Of a DNA stretch of 12,331 nucleotides, positions 1-5,700 are shown piece after piece. Position numbers and translations under genes: made by a program. The stretch lies in contig MGVW01000061.1 in assembly GCA_001800675.1 (NCBI GenBank), forward strand, positions 1-12,331, read 5' to 3'. This stretch comes from Euryarchaeota archaeon RBG_13_57_23 (GTDB lineage Archaea; Thermoplasmatota; Thermoplasmata; UBA10834). A model generated the notes under the pieces. That model was given only the letters and a program-made list of their open reading frames with translations. It had not been told where the DNA came from and made no database searches. Each line of letters opens with the position of its first letter. The first letter of the stretch is position 1.

Positions 1-633
1 GGTGTCGAGAAGGGCCATTGTGACATGGGGTTTGCCAAAGGCACGGAAACCGAGAACACGCTTTGCCTGAAGGCAGACATAACCAAGAGAGAGGAAGTGA
101 GGAGCGCAGTCGATGCAACGCTCCAAAGATTTGGGAAGATTGACATCCTGATCAATAACGCGGGCATAATCAGGGACGCATTGGTGCAGAATATGACGGA
201 GAAGCAGTGGGATGATGTGATTCAGGTCGACCTCACGGGCTCGTTCAACTGCATCCAAGCAGTCGTTGATCATATGCTGCAGAGAGGAAGCGGTTCGATC
301 GTCAATGTGTCCTCCGTCTCAGGCATCTATGGCAATGTTGGCCAGGTCAACTATTCGGCCGCCAAAGCCGGATTAATCGGAATCACCAAAACCTTGTCCA
401 AGGAACTGGGAAGGAAGGGGATCAGAGTCAATGCCGTCTCTCCCGGATTCATAAGGACCCCAATGACTGCAACCGTGCCTCAGAAGGTCCTCGACCTAAT
501 GACGGAAAAGACTCCTCTGAAAATGCTAGGTGACCCGATAGATGTTGCCTATGCTAACCTGTATCTAGCGTCGGACGAAGCGAGGTACGTGAACGGGTGC
601 GTATTGTTTGTCGATGGTGGACTAGTGGTCTAA
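1..633 (+). CDS. SDR family oxidoreductase, 3-oxoacyl-[ACP/CoA] reductase (FabG-like), 5' partial
   Basis: The reading frame is open from base 1, so the gene starts upstream of the window and its Rossmann TGxxxGxG loop is missing. The first Met codon inside the window, at 25, lies within the domain and is not the true start. What remains is a classic short-chain dehydrogenase: NNAG at 154-165, the catalytic Ser codon of VSSVSG at 313, YxxxK with Tyr at 352 and Lys at 364, the VSPGFIRTPM segment after the active site, and the C-terminal DGG. Family members reduce 3-oxoacyl thioesters with NAD(P)H in fatty acid, polyhydroxyalkanoate or related acyl metabolism. Substrate cannot be told from sequence, and archaeal versions may use CoA rather than ACP esters. 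It ends 28 bases before the ATG of a second SDR on the same strand, so the two are probably cotranscribed and arose by tandem duplication. Confidence 0.92.
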   Translation, partial: GVEKGHCDMGFAKGTETENTLCLKADITKREEVRSAVDATLQRFGKIDILINNAGIIRDALVQNMTEKQWDDVIQVDLTGSFNCIQAVVDHMLQRGSGSIVNVSSVSGIYGNVGQVNYSAAKAGLIGITKTLSKELGRKGIRVNAVSPGFIRTPMTATVPQKVLDLMTEKTPLKMLGDPIDVAYANLYLASDEARYVNGCVLFVDGGLVV

Positions 634-661
634 GCTCACACCAGGACAAGAGGTGAAAAGC

Positions 662-1513
662 ATGAAAAGCACGGCGACTCTAGATGGAAAAGCGGCTCTG
701 GTCACAGGTGGCTCCAGAGGTATCGGTCAGGCGATTGCGATCAAGCTCGCGGGAGAGGGAGCCAATGTCGCTGTGAACTATCAGAGCAGCAAGGACCAGG
801 CTGCGGACGTTATCGACTTCATAAACAAGACGGATAGAATGGACAATCTTGAAGAACTGATCAAGATGATTGACATCATGGACACTGTTGAACAGGCAAA
901 AGAAATCAGAGACATGATAGAATCGATGGGAAGACATGCTATCATATGCCAGGCAAACGTTGGCAAAATGGACGAAGTGAACAGGATGCGAGACAAGGCG
1001 GTTGCTGAGTTCGGCAAGATCGATATCTTGGTCAACAACGCCGGAATAGTCAAAGACAAGTCGTTCGTGAAAATGACATCCGAGATGTGGGACGATGTGA
1101 TCTCGGTCAACCTCACGGGAACCTTCAATTGCACCAAAGCTGTCATTGAAGGAATGCTTGAGCGGCGTTACGGCCGGATAGTGAACATATCATCTGTGAT
1201 TGGCCGGATGGGGAATCGGGGCCAGGCCAACTACGCGGCCTCAAAGGCAGGGATAATAGGATTGACTCAGACTCTAGCAAAGGAATTCGCTGACAAAGGC
1301 GTCACCGTAAATGCCGTGGCCCCGGGATTCATCGGGACCGATATGCTGAAGTCTGTTCCAGCCAATATCATGGAGAAGATCCTGGCACAGATACCTATGG
1401 GCAGGCTAGGGAAACCAGAAGAAATCGCGTCTGCGGTTACATATCTGGTGTCTCCAGAGGCAGGCTATATTACCGGGCAGGTAATCGACATCAACGGCGG
1501 ACTCTACATCTGA
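662..1513 (+). CDS. SDR family oxidoreductase, FabG-like, with internal insertion
   Basis: This is a complete 283-residue 3-oxoacyl reductase-type SDR. It has TGGSRGIG (residues 15-22, cofactor loop), NNAG (125-128), the catalytic Asn/Ser/Tyr/Lys set at N150, S178, Y191 and K195, VAPGFIGTDM after the active site, and INGG near the end. The ATG at 662 is preferred because AGAGGTGA (649-656) sits 5 bases before it. An in-frame GTG at 653 would overlap that ribosome site. Compared with E. coli FabG (about 244 residues), cofactor loop and catalytic Ser lie some 36 residues further apart, so there is an extra helical segment around residues 50-92, before the third beta strand. The catalytic set is intact, so the enzyme is probably active. 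It is 28 bases behind the other SDR, presumably in one operon; a heteromeric reductase or a pair with different substrates is possible but not shown. Confidence 0.93.
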   Translation: MKSTATLDGKAALVTGGSRGIGQAIAIKLAGEGANVAVNYQSSKDQAADVIDFINKTDRMDNLEELIKMIDIMDTVEQAKEIRDMIESMGRHAIICQANVGKMDEVNRMRDKAVAEFGKIDILVNNAGIVKDKSFVKMTSEMWDDVISVNLTGTFNCTKAVIEGMLERRYGRIVNISSVIGRMGNRGQANYAASKAGIIGLTQTLAKEFADKGVTVNAVAPGFIGTDMLKSVPANIMEKILAQIPMGRLGKPEEIASAVTYLVSPEAGYITGQVIDINGGLYI

Positions 1514-1520
1514 ACGACGA

Positions 1521-1530
1521 TTCATTTTTC
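1521..1530 (+). terminator. Short T-run after the SDR pair
   Basis: A run of five T residues within TTCATTTTTC lies 10-17 bases after the stop codon of the second SDR, in the 39-base gap between convergent genes. Archaeal intrinsic termination can use such T-runs without a hairpin. A direct repeat of TTCGCA follows it. The run is short, so this is a weak call. Confidence 0.3.
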
Positions 1531-1552
1531 GCAGAGGATTCGCAAGGAGATC

Positions 1553-2227
1553 TCATCTTCCCATCATCCTTTGCCTCTTTGGTATCATCACCTTGTGAGG
1601 CCCCTGCGTAGGGTCTTCCGAGTCTGCCCGCTGAGCGCGGCGACGCATCGGATGTGGCTGAGCGTTGCCGTTCTTGTCTATGTCGCTGAGCCATACTTCG
1701 ATGACCTTTGGGAATTCTGAGGGAGGTTTGGCGGCAGTGTATTCAAGGTAGAATCGCGATTCAGCTGCAATCCCCAGGCTGTGTACCTGATCCTCGCTCA
1801 GGCATATCTGTCTGGGCTTGATTCTGTCCGAAAGCCGAATTTCGACTCGAATCGATCCTCCGACGTTTTCGAGCCTTCCGGATAGACCGGACATCATTCC
1901 TCTCACTGATGAGAGTTTGTCACTGATCAGGACGGTGCCATGGGGTAGGTCGCTCGAGATCACCACCCCTGACCCTCTGTATCCGATGCTGAACCGGTCT
2001 GTGGTCTCAGTTGACTGGTACTTCTCGGGGTTCCGAAGCATATCCTCGGCTAACTGCGTCGCGAGTTTCAGGTCGGCAATTCGAAGATTGATGGCTTCGA
2101 CGAGCTCGTCCAAACTGATTCGTCTGAGGTCGATTCCCCTGAGGACGAGGCGAGAAGCCGCGCGCTCAAGCTCTTCAAACGTAGTCAATCCGGAGCGCTC
2201 GAACTCGTTCCTATTGTCTCTCATCAT
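1553..2227 (-). CDS. Hypothetical protein, 224 aa, helical N-terminus and beta-rich middle
   Basis: I do not recognise this family. Residues about 15-70 look helical (FEELERAASRLV, LDELVEAINLRIADLKLATQLAEDML). Residues about 80-185 alternate hydrophobic and polar in a beta-like way (SGVVISS, TVLISDKL, IRVEIRLSD, FYLEYTA, VIEVWLSDID). The last 40 residues are basic and probably disordered (MRRRAQRAD, MIPKRQRMMGR). There is no signal peptide or membrane segment, so it is likely cytosolic; a charged tail of this kind can bind nucleic acid, but that is a guess. Two ATG codons stand in tandem at the start and no clear ribosome site precedes them; a TATA-like TTACATA at 2260-2267 would suit a very short leader. 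It converges on the SDR genes. The opposite-strand frame is Ser/Arg-rich and looks like a shadow. Confidence 0.62.
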   Translation of the reverse strand: MMRDNRNEFERSGLTTFEELERAASRLVLRGIDLRRISLDELVEAINLRIADLKLATQLAEDMLRNPEKYQSTETTDRFSIGYRGSGVVISSDLPHGTVLISDKLSSVRGMMSGLSGRLENVGGSIRVEIRLSDRIKPRQICLSEDQVHSLGIAAESRFYLEYTAAKPPSEFPKVIEVWLSDIDKNGNAQPHPMRRRAQRADSEDPTQGPHKVMIPKRQRMMGR

Positions 2228-2259
2228 TCCAGATTTCCGATTCCCCAGATATGCTTCTC

Positions 2260-2267
2260 TATGTAAT
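2260..2267 (-). promoter_or_regulatory. TATA-like box for the 224-aa hypothetical gene
   Basis: Reading the minus strand, ATTACATA lies about 33-40 bases before the ATG at 2227. With archaeal spacing of roughly 25 bases to the start of transcription it would give a leader of about 10 bases, which fits the absence of a good ribosome binding site. This is based on spacing and composition only. Confidence 0.25.
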
Positions 2268-2373
2268 CAGTCTTAGGAACAGAATTCGCATCCACGTCAG
2301 GAGGTCTGAGTTCCATTTCGTTCGGGCAAACAGCTTATGGAAGGACAGTCATTCGGGTTATGGGACCGGCGCA

Positions 2374-2466
2374 ATGACCCAACTTAAGCTGCCGAGAAGC
2401 AAGAACCGCAAGATCAACGAGCATGTCGAAAGGCATCGGAAGGGAAGGTCCCGCAAGAAGCAGTAG
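2374..2466 (+). CDS. Possible 30-aa highly basic small protein
   Basis: This short frame runs from an ATG to a TAG and encodes 30 residues, 12 of them Lys or Arg, with no acidic stretch and a basic C-terminus (RKGRSRKKQ). Third codon positions are mostly G or C, as in the surrounding real genes, which favours coding. It ends 24 bases before the ATG of the zinc-ribbon gene on the same strand and could be its leader cistron. Against it: it is very short, there is no convincing ribosome site, and I know no family for it. A TATA-like CTTATGG at about 2334-2340 could serve it or the zinc-ribbon gene. Confidence 0.28.
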   Translation: MTQLKLPRSKNRKINEHVERHRKGRSRKKQ

Positions 2467-2490
2467 CTGGAGTTGCTGGGGATCGAAAGA

Positions 2491-2718
2491 ATGGCAACGA
2501 AATGCCCGAGTTGTGGGACCATGAATCCTGAAGGCCAGAAGTCCTGTGGAGGATGCGGCCTCAGCCTCAGCGAGCCGCCCCTGCCACGAATGGGCCTGCT
2601 GAAATGCCCCAACTGTGGGTTCGCCAATCCAGAGGGCAAGAGATTCTGCGTGAGCTGCGGCAGCATGATATCTAGGCCCCCACAGTCAAGCAAGTCGGGG
2701 CAGGCGAGAGACAAGTAA
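2491..2718 (+). CDS. Double zinc-ribbon protein (DZR type), copy 1
   Basis: A 75-residue soluble protein made of two tandem zinc ribbons. The first has CPSC followed by CGGC (residues 5-22); the second has CPNC followed by CVSC (residues about 39-56). Each follows the pattern CPxCGxxNPEGxxxCxxCG, so the two halves are an internal duplication and each should bind one zinc through four Cys. A Pro-rich linker (SEPPLPRMG) joins them, and the tail is polar. Such DZR modules usually mediate protein or nucleic acid contacts; no specific function can be assigned. The ATG at 2491 is chosen because it leads straight into the first ribbon; an in-frame TTG at 2473 would add six residues with no support. 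A close paralogue lies at 8561-8797. Confidence 0.82.
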   Translation: MATKCPSCGTMNPEGQKSCGGCGLSLSEPPLPRMGLLKCPNCGFANPEGKRFCVSCGSMISRPPQSSKSGQARDK

Positions 2719-2796
2719 GAGATAATGGCTCGGTTCAACGACCGACCACGACCAACCGGTTGACAATGGCTAGAAGCATCAGTTCAATTCAGGCCC

Positions 2797-2833
2797 GTCA
2801 AGAGAAGATACTAAAAGTAAAGGGTTTTGTAGG
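2797..2833 (-). terminator. T-rich 3' element after the ACT-domain gene (copy A)
   Basis: On the minus strand this segment, 17-53 bases after the ACT gene stop codon, carries CAAAACCC followed by several T-rich tracts (CTTTACTTTTAG, then TCTTCTCTTGAC). It matches the element after the peptidase gene (5653-5687) at about 27 of 35 aligned positions with one 2-base gap, by hand alignment. T-rich tracts are the known archaeal intrinsic termination signal, and position and repetition both support that role. Confidence 0.45.
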
Positions 2834-2850
2834 CTAGATGCCAGTCCAGA

Positions 2851-3228
2851 CTACAGCTTCAGTATGTTCCTTGCCTTGTTCTCGTCGCTTACAGCCAGTG
2901 CCACATGCACATGCTTCGAATCCTTGTCCAGCATGTACGCGGCATCGATGTTGATGCCTTCCTTGGCGAGCGCTTTCGAGATCCGAGCGAGCTCTCCCGG
3001 CTTGTCCTCGAGCTTCGCAACCAGCAGATTCCTCTCGGAAAACTGCAGGTCTGATCGGCTGAGGCTCTTGCGGGTCTTCTCGGGGTCGGATGTGACGATT
3101 CTCACGACCTCGGCCTTAGGCTCCGTCGAGATTGAGCGGATGTTCACGCCTTCCTTCTGAAGGACCTCTGTGACCCGCGCCAGCTCTCCTGACTTGTTGG
3201 CAAGCTTTACGCTAAACTCCTTTTCCAT
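2851..3228 (-). CDS. Tandem ACT-domain protein
   Basis: A 125-residue protein built from two ACT domains and nothing else. ACT 1 covers about residues 3-62 (FSVKLANKSGELARVTEVL, then KEGVNIRSIS). ACT 2 covers about 66-125 (LLVAKLEDKPGELARISKAL, then KEGINIDAAYM). Each has the GEL turn before the first helix that forms the ligand pocket in ACT regulators. Stand-alone ACT pairs sense amino acids or related small molecules and control enzymes or transcription; the ligand here is unknown. The ATG at 3228 is chosen because AAAGGAG stands about 8 bases upstream and the ACT fold begins directly after it; 31 in-frame upstream codons contain no ACT-like sequence. It is divergent from the DUF454 gene across a 287-base gap that could hold both promoters. 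Confidence 0.85.
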   Translation of the reverse strand: MEKEFSVKLANKSGELARVTEVLQKEGVNIRSISTEPKAEVVRIVTSDPEKTRKSLSRSDLQFSERNLLVAKLEDKPGELARISKALAKEGINIDAAYMLDKDSKHVHVALAVSDENKARNILKL

Positions 3229-3515
3229 ATTCTCTTCTCCTTTCACAAGAACAAGTGCGCAAGAGATCTCCACCGCGTAAGGAGACAGAGAAGAATCACG
3301 TCTTGACCCAGTGCAATACAACTAATGAGCTTCGTCGCTCAACCATATGCTGCTGCTACACGATATGAAGGTAGCCGCCGATGATGGTATAGGATAGACG
3401 CGGGGATGGGAGCGCCCAGCACTCCACAGCCCTTCGATCGGCCTCGTCGTCTATCTGTGCCAGAAAAGCACTTATCAGACCTAGCGAATTCGTTCTGATA
3501 GGGTCACCGGTTGTT

Positions 3516-3950
3516 ATGCGCAACTCTTCTGAGCCACAGCCCAGCAGTCCCTCGGCAGGGGCACCGGGTGTTCGGAGCAGGTCCGCTGGTCTCCTGTGGA
3601 ATGCGCTTGGCACATTCTTCCTCGCTCTGGGGCTGATCGGGATCCCGTTGCCACTCCTTCCCACGACGCCCTTTCTCTTGCTCGCGGTGGCCTGTTATTC
3701 AAGAGGCTCAACACGCATGTACAACTGGATGATTACGAACAGGTACTTTGGAGCATATATGAGGAACTATCTGGAGGGAAAGGGGGTGGCACTCTGGGTG
3801 AAGGTCTCGGCTATCGTGATGCTCTGGGGCGTCATCGCTTCTTCCGCGGTGTTCGTTACACAGAACTTGCTGGTCCGAATCGGCCTTCTCGCCGTAGCTG
3901 TCGTGATGACGATCCATCTGCTGATGCTCAAAACGAAGCGGAGAATCTAG
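3516..3950 (+). CDS. DUF454 / YbaN-like inner membrane protein
   Basis: A 144-residue membrane protein. After a Ser/Pro-rich cytosolic leader of about 25 residues comes the family signature LGLIGIPLPLLPTTPFLLLA (residues about 38-57), then an RGS..MYNWMITNRYFGAYMRNY segment that corresponds to the conserved R/W/G region of YbaN proteins, then two hydrophobic helices (about 91-110 and 117-136) and a basic end (KTKRRI). Function is unknown across the family; some bacterial members sit next to haem or respiratory genes. No strong ribosome site precedes the ATG; a TATA-like ACTTATCA lies about 40 bases upstream, which would fit a short leader. It converges on the FAD oxidase gene with 143 bases between them. 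Confidence 0.85.
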   Translation: MRNSSEPQPSSPSAGAPGVRSRSAGLLWNALGTFFLALGLIGIPLPLLPTTPFLLLAVACYSRGSTRMYNWMITNRYFGAYMRNYLEGKGVALWVKVSAIVMLWGVIASSAVFVTQNLLVRIGLLAVAVVMTIHLLMLKTKRRI

Positions 3951-4042
3951 AATTCCGCATGGGAATCGCAGAGTCCTCACGGATGTTGATGCGAGCCCTC
4001 TGACTCGCGTGACTGAGCACGTTCTGCGATCACCGTGGAAAT

Positions 4043-4058
4043 GTGCGGGGGCCCGCAC
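4043..4058. terminator. Perfect GC-rich hairpin between convergent genes
   Basis: GTGCGGG, two G residues, then CCCGCAC form a perfect 7-bp inverted repeat between the ends of the DUF454 and FAD-oxidase genes. No T-run follows it on either strand, so it is not a textbook terminator. Its position between convergent stop codons favours transcript-end protection or termination for either gene. Confidence 0.4.
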
Positions 4059-4093
4059 TAGGACCTATCTGAAGTTGACGATTCGTATCCGGG

Positions 4094-5548
4094 TCACATC
4101 TTACGCTCTGCCGGGCCTATCCCATTCGCCAGACGACCGCCTTTGCGTTTCGGCAGCTTCTTTCCAGGGTTCATGATATCGTCCGGATCGAACTCATTCT
4201 TGATCTTCCACATCGTCTCCATAGCCACATCTGAGAACTCAAGAACGAGCTCGTCTTTGTTCTTCAGGCCCACACCGGTGCAGCTGGAGATTGACCCGCC
4301 GAGCGCTACGGCGAGACCGGCGACCTCGGCAAGCGCCATCCTATAGTCTTCCCAGCCACGCTCCCTCTCGGGGATGGAAAACCGACAGTAGCTCATGCTG
4401 TAGCGACCGACGTCGATGCCATACTTGTTTCCGGGGACCGGGACCATGCCGTACTTCGGCATTATCTTGTCCCACAGCGTGTCATAGAACTCTCGGACTC
4501 TCTCCGTAGGAACATAGGCGGTCGTCTCATCTTCGGCTCCCAGGAGGGCTCTGTCCCCGCACCATAGCTTGGTGAATTCGTCATAGAACAGCATCGCGTC
4601 GTCTTTGCCTGCAAGAAAGCCCCCGCTCCCTCGGACAAGGCCTTTGACATAACCAACGTCAGCTTCCACCTCTCCTTTCGTCCCCTCAAAGGATATGCAG
4701 AGAGCCGCTCTCTTTCCTGGAGGCGCGCCACATGCTTCAGGGTCGGCCGGCTCGCTGAGATCAGCGCCCACGAACATCACTCCGGATTCCGTCATTCTGA
4801 GTGCTGCCTTATAGGCCGTCCAGATGTCATCGTAGAATGCCATGAGGACCTCGGCCGATTCCGGGATGGGCTCGACCCGCAAGGTCGCCTCCGTGATTAT
4901 CCCTAGGGTTCCCTCCGCGCCAACGAAGAGCTGGTGAAGTCTGTAGCCTGTGGAAGTGTAGAGGACCTTCGGGCCAGTTCGCAACACTCTCCCATCAGCA
5001 AGAACGACTTCGAGGGACATTATCCGGTCTGAAATGATCCCATATTTCTGATATTTCCTGCTGAAGCCAGCAGTGGAGATCGAACCTCCGACTGTCGCCA
5101 CCTTGAACGAGCCCTGCTCCTGGTTCAACGCGAGACCGTATCCTGCCAGATGCTCCTCCAGTTCCTTGAGAGTAATTCCTGGCTGGACTGTCACATATAG
5201 GTTCGGGATGTTGACCTCAAGCACCTTGTTCATCCTGATGGTGTCGATGACAATACCGCCGTGGATCGGGATCAGCATGCCCGTTCTGTTGGATCCTCCA
5301 CCCTTTGGAATAAGAGGGATCTTGTATTCTGCCGCGACCTCCACTACCGCCTGTACGTCGGAAGTGGACTCGGGTAGGACCGCGATATCGGGAAGGTGCT
5401 TGGACACTTCATCCGGTCTCATTCTGGAATTGTCTGCAGCGTAAGGAAGAAGATCCGAGGGTTTCCACAGCACCTTTCTATCACCAATGGCGGCAACAAG
5501 GGCTGCTTTGATCTCGTCGCGCAGAGCTGGATCCATCGTCACCTTCAT
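4094..5548 (-). CDS. FAD-binding oxidase, GlcD/D-lactate dehydrogenase/ADPS superfamily
   Basis: A 484-residue flavoenzyme of the PCMH (VAO) fold. FAD-binding signatures are PKGGGSNRTG (residues about 81-90), VQPGITLKELEEHL (about 121-134), TVGGSISTAG (about 152-161) and VGAEGTLGIITEATLRV (about 209-225). The C-terminal FAD-oxidase cap ends in the classic FDPDDIMNPGKK. Superfamily members oxidise glycolate, D-lactate, D-2-hydroxyglutarate or similar acids. However, the usual HxGDGNxH region reads as VGRYSMSYC and the usual EHG or HHG before the last Gly-rich turn is CTG, so substrate and chemistry are uncertain. No GlcF-like Fe-S partner is adjacent. For the start, GAGGAGG abuts the ATG at 5548, while an ATG at 5536 stands behind AAGGTGA; the two differ by only four residues. 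Confidence 0.9.
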   Translation of the reverse strand: MKVTMDPALRDEIKAALVAAIGDRKVLWKPSDLLPYAADNSRMRPDEVSKHLPDIAVLPESTSDVQAVVEVAAEYKIPLIPKGGGSNRTGMLIPIHGGIVIDTIRMNKVLEVNIPNLYVTVQPGITLKELEEHLAGYGLALNQEQGSFKVATVGGSISTAGFSRKYQKYGIISDRIMSLEVVLADGRVLRTGPKVLYTSTGYRLHQLFVGAEGTLGIITEATLRVEPIPESAEVLMAFYDDIWTAYKAALRMTESGVMFVGADLSEPADPEACGAPPGKRAALCISFEGTKGEVEADVGYVKGLVRGSGGFLAGKDDAMLFYDEFTKLWCGDRALLGAEDETTAYVPTERVREFYDTLWDKIMPKYGMVPVPGNKYGIDVGRYSMSYCRFSIPERERGWEDYRMALAEVAGLAVALGGSISSCTGVGLKNKDELVLEFSDVAMETMWKIKNEFDPDDIMNPGKKLPKRKGGRLANGIGPAERKM

Positions 5549-5652
5549 CCTCCTCGGATATTCGTGTTCTTGTGGCGGCTAGTTCTCGCCCCCCGAAACA
5601 CCTGCCTGCCTTATAGAATTCATCGAGCCGACGGAGGCGAGCATCGTAGCAT

Positions 5653-5687
5653 GTCAAGAAGACAGAAAGACAAAAGGGTTTTGCGGG
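5653..5687 (-). terminator. T-rich 3' element after the peptidase gene (copy B)
   Basis: On the minus strand, 14-48 bases after the peptidase stop codon, the sequence reads CAAAACCCTTTTG and then pyrimidine-rich tracts (TCTTTCTGTCTTCTTGAC). It is a close match to the element after the ACT gene. Location and T-richness suit an archaeal terminator. Confidence 0.45.
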
Positions 5688-5700
5688 CTGCCCCTGATAT

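Noticed and set aside
1818..2276. 152-codon plus-strand open frame opposite the hypothetical 224-aa gene
   Set aside because: Ser/Arg-rich translation with no structure pattern. The minus-strand frame is longer and has credible helix and strand patterns, though with no known family the choice is not certain.
2358..2738. 126-codon minus-strand open frame over the first zinc-ribbon gene
   Set aside because: It overlaps the Cys-patterned zinc-ribbon coding sequence in antisense; the paralogue at 8561 confirms which strand is real.
2753..2762. 10-bp palindrome CAACCGGTTG after the first zinc-ribbon gene
   Set aside because: Short, isolated, with no T-run and no second copy; too likely to be chance to list as a site.
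2766..2837. 23-codon open frame between the zinc-ribbon and ACT genes
   Set aside because: It has no ribosome site and overlaps the shared T-rich 3' element, which explains the sequence better.
3596..4003. 135-codon plus-strand frame overlapping the DUF454 gene
   Set aside because: Out-of-frame overlap of a gene with clear membrane segments and the family signature.
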